Source: Micromonospora pisi (GTDB lineage: Bacteria; Actinomycetota; Actinomycetes; Mycobacteriales; Micromonosporaceae). Taken from it: a stretch of DNA of 64,000 bases. The notes beneath the pieces were generated by a model. It had not been told where the DNA came from. It ran no database searches and was given only the letters and a program-made list of their open reading frames with translations. Location of the stretch: positions 5,518,001 through 5,582,000 of the forward strand of contig NZ_RBKT01000001.1 of the NCBI RefSeq assembly GCF_003633685.1, read 5' to 3'. Shown here one piece after another: positions 1 to 12,471 of this stretch; position 1 is the first letter of the stretch; every line of letters begins with the position of its first letter. The translations under genes and the position numbers were made by a program.

Positions 1-585
1 GCTGCTGTTCGCCCCGTCGCAGCCGGCGAGGTAGCGCGCCCGGACGAGTCGGGTGGTGCCGGTGGCCGGTTCGACAACGGTCGCGCTCACCCCGTCCGGC
101 GTCTGCTCCAGGTCGGTGAGGGACCAGCCCTCCCACAGGTCGACCAGTGGGTGGGCACGGGCCTGGTCGCGTACGAACTGCTCCAGTAACGAGCCCTGCA
201 CCCGCTGGTACGCCTGGACGGGCGCGGAACCGTCGTTCACCCGCGCGAAGCGGTCGGTCAGTTCGGTGACCGAGGGATGGTCCCAGATCTGCACCGGCGG
301 CTCGTCGAAGCCGCGTGACCAGAGGAAGTTTGCCCGGTACTCGGCCGGCACCCCGCGTCGGCGGAGTTCGTCGGCCAGGCCGAGCCGGTGCAGCAACTCC
401 ATGCTGCGCCCGCTGACGTAGTCCATCTTGGGGTGTCGCGACGGTGTCGTGGCGCGCTCGACGAGCACGCACGGGACCTGGTGGTGGGCCAGTTCCAGGG
501 CGAGCACCGCGCCCACCGGTCCCGCCCCCACGATCAGGATCGGGGTCTCCAGGGGCGCCGTCGGATGTCGTTCTTGGGTACGCAC
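1..585 (-). CDS. FAD-dependent aromatic monooxygenase, N-terminal part (C-terminus outside window)
   Basis: The visible 195 codons hold the FAD-binding half of a class A flavoprotein hydroxylase (PheA/TfdB/PHBH type). After a short leader comes the dinucleotide-binding motif ILIVGAGPVG near residues 17-26, then LVER about 15 residues later, and the visible part ends in a GCDGANS motif, the second FAD-contacting signature of this family. GTG at 585 is chosen because AGGAG lies 6 nt upstream. Such enzymes use NAD(P)H and O2 to hydroxylate aromatic or polyketide substrates. The gene is divergent from the LAL regulator at 931, a common arrangement for a regulator and its target, but the substrate cannot be read from this half. 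Confidence 0.88.
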   Translation of the reverse strand, partial: MRTQERHPTAPLETPILIVGAGPVGAVLALELAHHQVPCVLVERATTPSRHPKMDYVSGRSMELLHRLGLADELRRRGVPAEYRANFLWSRGFDEPPVQIWDHPSVTELTDRFARVNDGSAPVQAYQRVQGSLLEQFVRDQARAHPLVDLWEGWSLTDLEQTPDGVSATVVEPATGTTRLVRARYLAGCDGANSS

Positions 586-930
586 GCACAACTCCTCACG
601 CCGGTGACCGAAGCTCGCCTCTGCGTCGAGCATCGACCGCCGTGTCCGCGTCCGGCATGGCGCCTTTACGCGATGTCGAGGAAGAACTGACCAAAAAGCT
701 GACGGGCAGTTGGTCGTTTGCTCCTAGATGCCGGGTACGTGCGTCGTATGCCTGACGGCCGTCCGTACCGTGGTCTCGACGCCCGGTCCGACAGTGCGTG
801 AAGCGCTAGGATCACTGTCAATGCCGGATTTCATTACGGCGTTGCGGGGGCAATTCTGGGTCAAGGTTCGGTACGTCCCAATCAGCGCAATAACAGCGGC
901 AAAGGAACCTGGAACCGGGGGAGATGTTAG
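586..930. other. Divergent intergenic region, 345 bp, regulatory
   Basis: No gene is visible. The stretch lies between the divergent monooxygenase and LAL regulator starts and must hold both promoters. It contains an imperfect dyad GACCAA/TTGGTC (689-694 and 710-715, 15-bp spacer) and a short palindrome TTGC-GGGG-GCAA (842-853). Either could be an operator, and base composition is slightly more AT-rich than the flanking genes. Short ORFs here lack the third-position GC bias of real genes. Confidence 0.5.
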
Positions 931-3738
931 GTGCCATTGACCGGGGGCCCGCTCGTGGGCAGGGACAAATGGCTGGGCGAGCTGGGGACGGCGCTCACCG
1001 CGACCGTGACGGGCAACGGCGGCTGCGTCGTGGTGGAGGGCCCCGCCGGCATCGGCAAGAGCAGACTGCTCGCGGTGGTCGCCGAGGAGGCCACCAGACG
1101 GGGGCTCCCGGTGGCGGTCGCCCGACCCACCGAACTGGACCGGATCGCCCCGCTGAGCGCGCTGCTACGGGCGTTGCGCGCCGCCAGTCCGCCGGTGCTC
1201 GACGACGCCACCATCGCCGAACTCGCCCGCCAGGAGGGCAACCGGTTCTGGCTGCTGGACCGGCTCGGCGAGACGATCGAGGAGTTCGCCGCCGAACGCG
1301 GCCTGGTGATGATCCTCGACGACACCCAGTGGGCCGACGAACTCACCGCGCTCGCCCTGCGTACCTTCGTGCCGACCATGCGCAACTCGCCGGTGCTCTG
1401 GCTGATGGCCCGCCGGCCGCAGTCGACCAAGTCGCCGGTCCGGGACGCGGTCGACTGGCTCCTCTCCGAGGGGGCCACCCACATCCGGCTGGAGCCACTC
1501 TCCGAACAGGACGTGGCGACCTTCTGCGGCCAGGTGCTCGGGGCCGTACCGGGCAGCACAGTGCTCTCCCTGGCCGAACGGAGCGGCGGCAACCCGTTCC
1601 TGCTCGAACAGCTCCTGACCACCATGGTCGCCGACGGCCGGGTGGTGGTCGAGGACGACACCGCGACCGTGGTCGCCGGTGACCTGCCGACGATGTTCCT
1701 GAACGCGGTCGAGCACCGGCTGCGTGATCTCAGCCCCGGCGCCCGTCGGCTGCTCGACGTGGCGTCCGTGATCGGCCGACCGTTCACCCTGCACGAGGCC
1801 GCCGGGCTGGCCGGCATTCCCGCCGTACAACTGCTCGCCGCCGCCGACGTCGCCGCGAAGGCCGGCATCCTGGTTGACTCCGGCACCGAGCTCGAGTTCG
1901 GCCACGACATCCTCCGCGAAGCCGTCTACCAGGCGCTTTCCGGCCCGGTACGGCACGTCCTGCACCGCGAGGCGGCGTTCGTCCTGCAGAGCGAGGGGCG
2001 GCCCGCGACCGAGGTGGCCGAACACCTGGTGCGCAGCGCCCGGCGGGGCGACCAGCGGGCCGTCTCGGTGCTGCGCGAGGCGGCCAACACCATCGCGCCC
2101 CGCGCCCCGGACACCGCCGCCGACCTCCTGCTGCGGGCACTCGACCTGATCGACGAGGACGACCCGCAGCATGCCCGGGTGGTCGCCGACGCGGTACGCC
2201 TGCTCGCCTCGGTCGGACGACTCGGCGAGGCCCGCGAACTCGGTGACGCGGCGCTGCGGCACGGGCTCGACGCCGAGACGGAGGCGGCGATCCTGCTCGG
2301 CCTCGCCGAGGCGCTCAAGCACGCAGGTGAGGACGCCGCCGTGGTCGAGTCCACCTCCCGGGCGCTCGCCCGGCCCGGCGTACCCGACGCGGCCCGGGCG
2401 CACCTGCTCGCGATCCGTGCGCACGCGCTGCTCTACGTCGACGATCACGACGCCGCCGAGCGGGCCAGCGTGCAGTCGATCAGCGTCGGTACGGCCGCCG
2501 GTGAACCAGCCGCCGCCGTCTTCGGCCTGGCCGCACGGAGCGTGGTGGCCCGTACCCAGGGCCGGCTCGCCGACGCGGTCCAGTTCGCCCGGGAGGGCGT
2601 ACAGCTCGCCGACACGGCCGGTGGCGAGGCCCGGGGGCGGCACCCGTCGCTCTGGCTCGCCCGGGCGCTTGTCGCCACCGACCGCTTCACCGAGGCCGAC
2701 GCCATGTTCGAGCTGGGTGAACGGGAGGCCGGGCAGCTCGGCACGGCCTGGTCACAGCCGCTCTGGCACTTCTACCGGGCGGAGCTGCGGTTGGCGGCGG
2801 GGCGGCTGGACGAGGCGGAGGCGGAGGCCGAGGCGGGGCTCTCGGTCACCGAACGGCTCTCCGCGCGGGCGCTGGCGGTGCCGCTGTTCGGGATCGCGGC
2901 CGAGCTCGCGCTGCGCCGCGACGACCTGCCGACCGCCAACGCGCAGATCGGCCGGGCCCGCGAACTGCTGAACAACGGTGTCGGCGCCATGACCGAGGAC
3001 CTCGGCTGGGCGGTGGCCCTGGTGCACGAGGCGGGCCGGGACCTGAAGTCGGCCCTGGAGGTGCTCGGCCCGATCTACGAGGCGCTGCCGCACCGGCTGC
3101 TGCTGATCAGCCAGGAGCCGTGGGCCGGCCCGCAACTGGTCCGGCTCGCGCTCGCCGGCGGGCTGGACGAGTGGGCCCGGGCCGCCGCGGCGGCGACCCG
3201 CCGGCTGGCCGACGCGAACCCCCGGGTCGCCTCGCTCGGCGGTGCGGCGGCGCACGCCGAAGGGCTGCTCCGAGCGGACCGGAGCGCGCTGCACCGGGCC
3301 GTGGCCGCGTACCGGTCGAGTCCGCGGGTGCTGGCCAGGGCGTCGGCGATGGAGGACGCGGCACGGGCGGAGAAGACCCACGGCCGGCGTACCGAGGCGG
3401 TGGCGCTGCTGGACGAGGTGCTCGAGGTCTACGGGCGGTGCGAGGCGCTGCGCGACCACGCCCGGGTCCGTCGGGAGTTGCGGGCCCTGGGCGTACGGCG
3501 GCGCACGATGGCGCCGCCCGCCGCCGCGACCACCGGCTGGACCAGCCTGACCGAGGCGGAACTGCGGGTGGTCCGGCTCGTCGCCCAGGGCATGTCGAAC
3601 CGGGCGACGGCGGCCCGGCTCTTCCTCTCCCCGCACACGGTCGACACCCACCTGAGGCACGCGTTCGCCAAGCTCGGCGTCTCCAGCCGGGTCGAGCTGA
3701 CCCGGCGGGTGCTGGAGCATGAGGGCACGTCCTCGTGA
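931..3738 (+). CDS. LAL-family transcriptional regulator: AAA/STAND ATPase with C-terminal LuxR HTH
   Basis: At 935 residues this has the classic LAL (MalT-like large LuxR) architecture. An N-terminal P-loop ATPase has Walker A GPAGIGKS near residues 36-43 and a Walker B-like LVMILDD near 125-131. A long helical TPR-like middle region (about 350-850) follows, and a LuxR-type helix-turn-helix occupies the last 65 residues (LTEAELRVVRLVAQG ... SPHTVDTHLRHAFAKLG). GTG 931 is preceded by GGGGGAG at 7 nt. LAL proteins are ATP-dependent activators, often of antibiotic or sugar-uptake genes. The divergent monooxygenase is the most likely target, by inference. Two inverted repeats follow the stop codon. 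Confidence 0.92.
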   Translation: MPLTGGPLVGRDKWLGELGTALTATVTGNGGCVVVEGPAGIGKSRLLAVVAEEATRRGLPVAVARPTELDRIAPLSALLRALRAASPPVLDDATIAELARQEGNRFWLLDRLGETIEEFAAERGLVMILDDTQWADELTALALRTFVPTMRNSPVLWLMARRPQSTKSPVRDAVDWLLSEGATHIRLEPLSEQDVATFCGQVLGAVPGSTVLSLAERSGGNPFLLEQLLTTMVADGRVVVEDDTATVVAGDLPTMFLNAVEHRLRDLSPGARRLLDVASVIGRPFTLHEAAGLAGIPAVQLLAAADVAAKAGILVDSGTELEFGHDILREAVYQALSGPVRHVLHREAAFVLQSEGRPATEVAEHLVRSARRGDQRAVSVLREAANTIAPRAPDTAADLLLRALDLIDEDDPQHARVVADAVRLLASVGRLGEARELGDAALRHGLDAETEAAILLGLAEALKHAGEDAAVVESTSRALARPGVPDAARAHLLAIRAHALLYVDDHDAAERASVQSISVGTAAGEPAAAVFGLAARSVVARTQGRLADAVQFAREGVQLADTAGGEARGRHPSLWLARALVATDRFTEADAMFELGEREAGQLGTAWSQPLWHFYRAELRLAAGRLDEAEAEAEAGLSVTERLSARALAVPLFGIAAELALRRDDLPTANAQIGRARELLNNGVGAMTEDLGWAVALVHEAGRDLKSALEVLGPIYEALPHRLLLISQEPWAGPQLVRLALAGGLDEWARAAAAATRRLADANPRVASLGGAAAHAEGLLRADRSALHRAVAAYRSSPRVLARASAMEDAARAEKTHGRRTEAVALLDEVLEVYGRCEALRDHARVRRELRALGVRRRTMAPPAAATTGWTSLTEAELRVVRLVAQGMSNRATAARLFLSPHTVDTHLRHAFAKLGVSSRVELTRRVLEHEGTSS

Positions 3739-3740
3739 CG

Positions 3741-3767
3741 GTGATCCGGGCCACGGGCGGGGATCAC
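3741..3767 (+). terminator. Hairpin after LAL regulator
   Basis: Perfect 7-bp arms GTGATCC and GGATCAC separated by 13 nt begin 3 nt after the LAL stop codon. There is no T-tract, as is usual in actinomycetes. A second, overlapping hairpin (ATCACG/CGTGAT, 3763-3780) follows. Either could instead bind the downstream TetR protein. Confidence 0.4.
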
Positions 3768-3780
3768 GTGAAAGCGTGAT

Positions 3781-3802
3781 GTCGGCCCGGAACCGGACCG
3801 AC
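3781..3802. promoter_or_regulatory. 22-bp near-palindrome, probable TetR operator
   Basis: The two 11-bp halves GTCGGCCCGGA and ACCGGACCGAC are mirror images at 9 of 11 positions. The site lies 48 bp before the TetR start codon, the usual size and place for a TetR-family autoregulatory operator. Assignment to the adjacent TetR gene is inference. Confidence 0.5.
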
Positions 3803-3849
3803 ATGATGCTTCCGGAAGGTGGTCACCCGGCCCGGCGGAGGTAGCGCGG

Positions 3850-4479
3850 ATGACGATCTCTGGGCCCCGGGTGGCCGGCGGGGGATCGTCTCGCCGGGTC
3901 GGTCGCCCACGTGACGGACGGGTCGACCGTGCGGTCGTCGCGGCGACGGTCGCCCTGCTGGTCGAGGGGGGTGGTGTCGACTCCCTGTCGATCGACGACA
4001 TCGCGGCGCGGGCCGGGGTGGGCAAGGCGAGCATCTACCGGCGTTGGCCGAACAAGCACGCGCTGCTCAACTCCGTCGTCGCCGACCTGCCCGAGGTGGT
4101 GCCCGATCTGACCGGGGTGGGCGTACCGGACGGGCTCCGCCGGGTCTGCGTGTCGCTGCTGGTGTCGGCGCGTGACGAGGAGGTCGGCCGGCTCCTGCCG
4201 GCGTTGGCCGGGCTGGGCCGGGCAGATCCGGAGCTGCTGGAGCGTTACCTGTCGGTGGCGGCCGGTGGGCGTCGGCGGCTGCTCCGACAGCTGCTCGAAC
4301 GGGGGGTGGGCACGGGTGAGATCCGTGACGATGTGGACCCGGTCGACGCCGCCGGCCTGATCGTCCGGTCGATACTCGGCTACGGTCTGCTGGCTACGGC
4401 GGGTGACCAGGATACGGTCGACGACTTCCTCGACCTCGTCCTGCGTGGGCTGCGACCCCGCTGTCCGGGGTCGCTCTAG
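3850..4479 (+). CDS. TetR/AcrR family transcriptional regulator
   Basis: 209 residues, usual length for the family. The N-terminal HTH is clear: about residues 23-70 include [24 protein letters not shown], the canonical TetR recognition helix region. The C-terminal half is a helical ligand-binding domain of the type that follows RRW-containing TetR N-termini. The ATG follows a purine-rich GGAGG stretch. The 22-bp palindrome upstream is the likely operator. The gene lies just before metH on the same strand with an 80-bp gap, but nothing links it functionally to methionine synthesis, and the ligand is unknown. Confidence 0.9.
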   Translation: MTISGPRVAGGGSSRRVGRPRDGRVDRAVVAATVALLVEGGGVDSLSIDDIAARAGVGKASIYRRWPNKHALLNSVVADLPEVVPDLTGVGVPDGLRRVCVSLLVSARDEEVGRLLPALAGLGRADPELLERYLSVAAGGRRRLLRQLLERGVGTGEIRDDVDPVDAAGLIVRSILGYGLLATAGDQDTVDDFLDLVLRGLRPRCPGSL

Positions 4480-4559
4480 TCTCTGGGGTGCGCGGGCGGG
4501 GCCGCGCGGTTGATGTTCCGGACGCGGTGGCATCCGCGGTTGGCGATGAAGGAGTACGG

Positions 4560-8174
<3,615 letters not shown>

Positions 8175-8193
8175 TCCGGGTGACCGGGCCGGC

Positions 8194-8787
8194 TCAGGCG
8201 AACGCCTGGGTCGGCACGGTCACCGTGGCGGGCAGTACGGCACAGTCACGGCACCGGGCCTCGTACGTGTAGGTGCCGTCGTCGGGCAGGGCGGTGGAGG
8301 GCGGCAGCACCCGGACCATCGGCTCGCCGTGTTCGAGGACCTGGGTGTAGACGGCGGTGAAGTCGCGGCAGATGTCGCAGACCGCGCGCCGGTAGGTGAC
8401 CGTGGCCGGGCCGAGTTCGAGCAGGGCGCGTACCGGCGCGAACATCTCGCCCCGGTGGTCGAGGTCGATGCCGGCCGCGACCACGCGGGTACCGCGCTGG
8501 AGCAGCACCCGTACCACCGCCATGTCCTCGACCGTGAACATGTGCACCTCGTCGATGCCGACCACGTCCACCTCCTCGTCGAGGGCGGCGGCGAGGCTGG
8601 TGGTCTTCACGGTGGCGAGGGCGGCGCCGCTGCGGGAGACGACACCGATGTCGCGTACGTGCCGGGCGCTCTGGTAGACCCGGTGCCGGACGTTCGTGTA
8701 CTGCAACGGCGAGAGCAGGCTGACGAGTTCGAGCGACTTTCCGCTCTTCATCGGGCCCAGGATGACGGTCAGATCCACGGCGCACAC
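8194..8787 (-). CDS. tdk: Thymidine kinase, type II-like
   Basis: Phosphorylates thymidine (salvage). The P-loop GPMKSGKS is at residues 11-18, the catalytic acid lies in GIDEVHMF (Asp79-Glu80), and a structural zinc site is formed by CDIC (137/140) and CRDC (179/182), the pattern of TK1-like enzymes. Length 197 matches the family. The GTG at 8787 is 10 residues before the P-loop; an internal GTG at 8778 is possible. No Shine-Dalgarno sequence is visible and a TACGGT -10-like element abuts the start, so the transcript may be leaderless. The gene is convergent with metH (19-bp gap) and divergent from the ThDP decarboxylase. Confidence 0.9.
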   Translation of the reverse strand: MCAVDLTVILGPMKSGKSLELVSLLSPLQYTNVRHRVYQSARHVRDIGVVSRSGAALATVKTTSLAAALDEEVDVVGIDEVHMFTVEDMAVVRVLLQRGTRVVAAGIDLDHRGEMFAPVRALLELGPATVTYRRAVCDICRDFTAVYTQVLEHGEPMVRVLPPSTALPDDGTYTYEARCRDCAVLPATVTVPTQAFA

Positions 8788-8884
8788 CGTAGCGCGCGGG
8801 TCCGACCGTCGAATAAAGGGTCACATTTGGCCGGATAACCGGCGTGATCGTGGGTAGTCCCGCTCGGACGGGGGGAGTTTGTCC

Positions 8885-10480
8885 ATGGCGACGGTCCGGG
8901 AGACGACGTACGACCTGCTCCGGCAACTCGGCCTGACCACCGTCTTCGGAAACCCCGGCTCGACCGAGGAGCCGTTCCTCGGCCACTTCCCGGCCGACTT
9001 CCACTACGTGCTCGCCCTCCAGGAGGCGTCCGCGGTGGCGATGGCCGACGGGTACGCCCAGGCGACCGGCGAGCCCGCCCACGTCAACCTGCACACCGCC
9101 CCCGGCACCGGTAACGCGATGGGCAACCTCATCACCGCCTGGTACAACAAGACCCCGCTCATCGTGACCGCCGGCCAACAGGCCCGGGAGATGCTGCTGA
9201 TCGAGCCCCGGCTGACCAACGTACGTCCGGCGGAGCTGGCGCAGCCGTACGTCAAGTGGAGCTACGAGCCGGTCCGCGCCCAGGACATCCCGGCGGCGCT
9301 GATGCGCGCGTACAGCACGGCGGTGCAGCCGCCGGCCGGCCCGGTCTTCCTCTCGTTGCCGCTCGACGACTGGCACCAGCCGGCCGAACCGGTCCCGCAA
9401 CTGCGGCGGGTCAGCCGCCGGTACGCCGCCGATCCGCAGCGGTTGGCGCAGTTCGCGGAGCTGCTCGCGGAGAGCGGAAACCCGGTGCTGGTCTTCGGCG
9501 GCGGGGTCGACCGCAGCGGTGGCTGGCCGGCGGCGGTGGCGCTGGCCGAGCGGACCCGGGCGCCGGTCTGGTCCGCGCCCGCGCCGGAACGGGCCGGCTT
9601 CCCGGAGAACCATCCGCAGTTCCAGGGCGTCCTGCCGTTCGCGATCGGCCCGCTCGGGGAACGCCTGCGCGGGCACGACACCGTGCTGGTGATCGGGGCG
9701 CCGGTCTTCCGTTACTACCCGCACGTTCCCGGCGACTATCTGCCGCCCGGTGCCCAGCTGCTGCACATCACCGACGATCCGTCCGAGGCCGCCCGCGCCC
9801 CGGTGGGGGAGAGCCTGCTCGGCGACCCCGGTCTGGCCTGTGCGGCGTTGGCCGCGCTGGTTCCGGTCGCGGGCCGCCCGTCGCCGCCACCCCGGCCGGC
9901 GCCACCGGAGCCGGAGGTGAGCGACCCGCCCGCCCCGGCGGCGCTCTTCGATCTGCTCGCCCGGCACTGGCCGGCGGACGGGATCCTGGTGGCCGAGTCC
10001 CCGTCGAATCTGACCGTCCTGCGCCGCTACCTGCCGATAACCCGGCCCGGCTCGTACTTCACCACGGCCAGTGGTGGCCTCGGCTTCGGGCTGCCCGCCG
10101 CCGTCGGTATCGCCCTCGCCCAGCGGGCCACCGGCCAGCGCCGGCCGGTGATCGCGGTGATCGGGGACGGTTCGTTCCAGTATTCGGTGCAGGCTCTCTG
10201 GACCGCCGCCCAGCAGCGGCTGCCGGTGGTCTTCGTGGTCCCGGTCAACCGCCAGTACGGCATCCTCAAGGCGTTCGCCGAGTTCAAGGAGACCGCCGGG
10301 GTGCCCGGACTGGACCTGCCCGACCTCGACATTCCCGCCGTCGCCGCCGGGTTCGGCGTCCACGCGCCCCGGTTGACGACCCTGGACGGTTTCGTCGAGG
10401 CGTTCCGGGCCGCGCTCGGTGCGGACGGGCCGACCGTGCTGGCGGTGCCGATCACCGCCGAGGTGCCGCCGATCCTCTGA
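8885..10480 (+). CDS. mdlC: Benzoylformate decarboxylase-like ThDP enzyme
   Basis: A 531-residue ThDP-dependent 2-keto acid decarboxylase most like benzoylformate decarboxylase (mandelate pathway: benzoylformate to benzaldehyde and CO2). Ser26 (GNPGS), Glu47 (ALQEA) and His70 (NLHTAPGTGNAMG) occupy the same numbers as in the Pseudomonas putida enzyme as I recall it. The Mg-ThDP motif starts at VIGDGSFQYS. The second catalytic histidine of that enzyme (His281, in FRYH) aligns with Tyr278 here (FRYYPH), so activity may differ. ATG 8885 has GGGGGAG 7 nt upstream; a TTG at 8879 is less likely. A hairpin follows the gene. Other mandelate-pathway genes are not in the window. Confidence 0.82.
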   Translation: MATVRETTYDLLRQLGLTTVFGNPGSTEEPFLGHFPADFHYVLALQEASAVAMADGYAQATGEPAHVNLHTAPGTGNAMGNLITAWYNKTPLIVTAGQQAREMLLIEPRLTNVRPAELAQPYVKWSYEPVRAQDIPAALMRAYSTAVQPPAGPVFLSLPLDDWHQPAEPVPQLRRVSRRYAADPQRLAQFAELLAESGNPVLVFGGGVDRSGGWPAAVALAERTRAPVWSAPAPERAGFPENHPQFQGVLPFAIGPLGERLRGHDTVLVIGAPVFRYYPHVPGDYLPPGAQLLHITDDPSEAARAPVGESLLGDPGLACAALAALVPVAGRPSPPPRPAPPEPEVSDPPAPAALFDLLARHWPADGILVAESPSNLTVLRRYLPITRPGSYFTTASGGLGFGLPAAVGIALAQRATGQRRPVIAVIGDGSFQYSVQALWTAAQQRLPVVFVVPVNRQYGILKAFAEFKETAGVPGLDLPDLDIPAVAAGFGVHAPRLTTLDGFVEAFRAALGADGPTVLAVPITAEVPPIL

Positions 10481-10529
10481 GCCGAGCGGGCCGACCGGCA
10501 GACGGAGAGCTCGCAGTGGCCACCGGGCG

Positions 10530-10565
10530 GTTCCCGGTCCGCGCGTAACCCGGGCGACCGGGAAC
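10530..10565 (+). terminator. Hairpin terminator after ThDP decarboxylase
   Basis: Perfect 10-bp arms GTTCCCGGTC and GACCGGGAAC with a 16-nt loop, starting 49 nt after the stop codon. No U-tract. Confidence 0.55.
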
Positions 10566-10589
10566 GCTCCGGGTTAGCGTGAGGCTTGC

Positions 10590-10636
10590 TTCCGGTCCGG
10601 GCCGGTGGCCGCACCCGAACCGGGGCCGGACCGGAA
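10590..10636. repeat. 11-bp inverted repeat upstream of hemerythrin gene
   Basis: Perfect arms TTCCGGTCCGG and CCGGACCGGAA with a 25-nt spacer, ending 32 nt before the hemerythrin start codon. It could form a leader hairpin or be an operator. A TAGCGT element (10575-10580) between it and the preceding terminator is a possible -10. Confidence 0.4.
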
Positions 10637-10668
10637 CCGGCCGACGACCGCGCCGAAGGACAACCGTC

Positions 10669-11166
10669 ATGGACGACATCACCGCACTCATCCTGGACGA
10701 CCATCACGCCTTCCGGCGCGGCTTCGCCCGGCTCGACGACGCCCGGGACGAAGCCGAGATTCGGGCGGTCTGGGAGGCGTTGGCGCTGCACCTGGACATC
10801 CACGCCGAGGCCGAGGAGGCGATCCTGTACCCGTACCTGGTCCGGCACGGTGACGACGGTCCGGCGGAGACCGACGACGCCATCGGCGACCACAACCACA
10901 TCCGGGACGCGATCGCCGAGGCGAAGCAGCACGTACTCGGCACCGACGAGTGGTGGGCGGCGGTCTGGCGGGCCCGTAAGGAGAACAGCGAGCACCTGGC
11001 CGAGGAGGAGGACGGGGCGTTGGCCGACTTCCGGCGGCATGCCGGGGTCGAGCTGCGGGCCGAACTCGGTTCCCGCTGGCTCACGTTCTACGGCCAGCAC
11101 CCGAACGGCAAGGGCCTGATGTTCCGTGACAAGGATCCCCAGAAGTACATCCAGGCACATCGCTGA
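10669..11166 (+). CDS. Hemerythrin HHE cation-binding domain protein
   Basis: A single-domain hemerythrin-like protein of 165 residues, probably binding a di-iron centre and sensing or handling O2, NO or iron. Candidate ligands follow the expected spacing: His12/His13, His41, His45 with Glu49 (HLDIHAEAEE), His75/His77 (DHNHIRD) and His109 with Glu113 (EHLAEEE). ATG 10669 has AAGGA 8 nt upstream. The C-terminal 35 residues (basic, with SRWLTFYGQHPNGKG) lie beyond the usual four-helix core. It sits alone between a terminator and the two-component system and may be an independent transcription unit. Confidence 0.85.
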   Translation: MDDITALILDDHHAFRRGFARLDDARDEAEIRAVWEALALHLDIHAEAEEAILYPYLVRHGDDGPAETDDAIGDHNHIRDAIAEAKQHVLGTDEWWAAVWRARKENSEHLAEEEDGALADFRRHAGVELRAELGSRWLTFYGQHPNGKGLMFRDKDPQKYIQAHR

Positions 11167-11202
11167 CCCCATCGACGGCCGTCCAGGCCCGACAATGGCG
11201 GG

Positions 11203-12471
11203 GTGACGCTCCACCCGGCACTGGCCCCACTGGTACGGGGCACCACCTACCGCCGTGGCGTCTTCCTGCTGCTCGGCGGGGTGCTGCTGCTGCCGTACCT
11301 GCTGCTCGGGGTGCTGTTCGGCTCCATGATCAGTGAGTCGTCCGCGCCGCGCAGCGCCATCTGGATCGTGCTGGCGGCGGCGGTGGTGATCGCCGCCGTG
11401 CCGATCTTCCTCGGTGGCAGCCGGGCGCTGGAGATCGCCGCCGTGCGGGCTCTGCTCGACGTCGACCTGCCGGAGCCGGCCCGGTCCGGGATGCTGGACC
11501 GTGAGTCCCGGCTGCGGGCCGCGCTCTGGATCGGCCTGCACCTGGTCAGCGGTGGCCTGGTGATGTGGGGCCTGATCACCGCGTTGCCGATGTCGCTGGT
11601 CTTCATCGTCCAGTGGTTCGGTCTCGGCTCCGAGGCGATGACCGGGGCCCGGTTCGGCCCGCTGGACGAGCACGACACCGGTTGGTTCGTCGCCGCCGGC
11701 CTGGCGTTGCTGCTCGGGCTCGGGTACGCGGTCGCCGGCCTGGGTGCGCTGGCCGCCCAGATGGCGCCGGTGCTGCTCGGGCCCTCGCAGACCGAACGAG
11801 TCGCGGTGCTGGAGGCGCGGGCCGCCCAGCTCGCCGAACGTAACCGGCTGGCCCGCGAGCTGCACGACTCGGTCGGGCACGCGCTCACCGTGGCCACTGT
11901 CCAGGCGGGGGCGGCCCGGGAACTGCTCGACGCCGATCCGGAGTTCGCCCGCCGGGCGTTGTCGGCGATCGAGCAGACCGCGCGCGCCGCGATGGAGGAC
12001 CTTGACCAGGTGCTCGGCCTGCTCCGCGAGCGGGACCACGACGCGGAGCGGGACCACGACGCCGAGCGGGACGGACGGCCCCGGCGGGACCTCGCCGACC
12101 TGGATCGGCTGGTCGCCGAGACCCGGGCGGCCGGTCTGCCGGTCGAGGTCGAGCTCTCCGGCGCGGTCGACCGGCTGCCGGCGGTGCTTTCCCGGGAGGG
12201 CTACCGGATCGTCCAGGAGGGGCTGACGAACGCGGTCCGGCACGGTGGCCGGCAGCGGGTGTCGGTGCGGATCGGCGTACCGGTCGGGTATCTCGAGATC
12301 GAGGTGGTCAACCCGGTGGGCGGGGCGGGGGACCGGCGTCGCCGTGGACGGGGCCTGGCCGGTATGCGGGAGCGGGTACTGCTGCTCGGCGGACGGATGA
12401 GCGCCGGCCCGGAGGGTGGCGACTGGCGGGTTTCGGTCCGCCTGCCGACCGGGAGGGTGGACACGGCATGA
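11203..12471 (+). CDS. Two-component sensor histidine kinase (HisKA_3 / NarL-DesK type)
   Basis: 422 residues. The N-terminal half has four likely membrane segments in two pairs (about 19-40, 51-71, 106-134, 161-186), with no large extracellular sensor domain. The dimerisation/phosphoacceptor motif RNRLARELHDSVGHALTV places the phosphorylated histidine at 221, and a HATPase domain follows (about 300-415; N box EGLTNAVRHGG). A hydrophilic linker holds a tandem ERDHDA repeat. The gene overlaps the response regulator by 4 nt, so the two proteins form one system. The GTG start lacks a clear Shine-Dalgarno sequence. The following membrane-protein gene may be its target, but this is inference. Confidence 0.9.
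   Translation: MTLHPALAPLVRGTTYRRGVFLLLGGVLLLPYLLLGVLFGSMISESSAPRSAIWIVLAAAVVIAAVPIFLGGSRALEIAAVRALLDVDLPEPARSGMLDRESRLRAALWIGLHLVSGGLVMWGLITALPMSLVFIVQWFGLGSEAMTGARFGPLDEHDTGWFVAAGLALLLGLGYAVAGLGALAAQMAPVLLGPSQTERVAVLEARAAQLAERNRLARELHDSVGHALTVATVQAGAARELLDADPEFARRALSAIEQTARAAMEDLDQVLGLLRERDHDAERDHDAERDGRPRRDLADLDRLVAETRAAGLPVEVELSGAVDRLPAVLSREGYRIVQEGLTNAVRHGGRQRVSVRIGVPVGYLEIEVVNPVGGAGDRRRRGRGLAGMRERVLLLGGRMSAGPEGGDWRVSVRLPTGRVDTA
12028..12072 (+). repeat. 18-bp tandem repeat inside histidine kinase gene
   Basis: Two 18-bp units (12028-12045, 12046-12063) plus half a unit, starting GAGCGGGACCACGACGC and differing by one base at the end of the unit. They encode ERDHDA-ERDHDA-ERD in the linker between the phosphoacceptor helices and the ATPase domain. 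In-frame unit changes would lengthen or shorten the linker without frameshift. Confidence 0.8.

Noticed and set aside
4480-4559. Cobalamin or SAH riboswitch before metH
   Set aside because: The 80-nt leader has no B12 box and no SAH-type conserved core; too short for a cobalamin riboswitch.
8830-8843. GCCGG-ATAA-CCGGC palindrome between tdk and the ThDP decarboxylase as an operator
   Set aside because: Five-base GC arms are expected by chance; no regulator gene adjoins.
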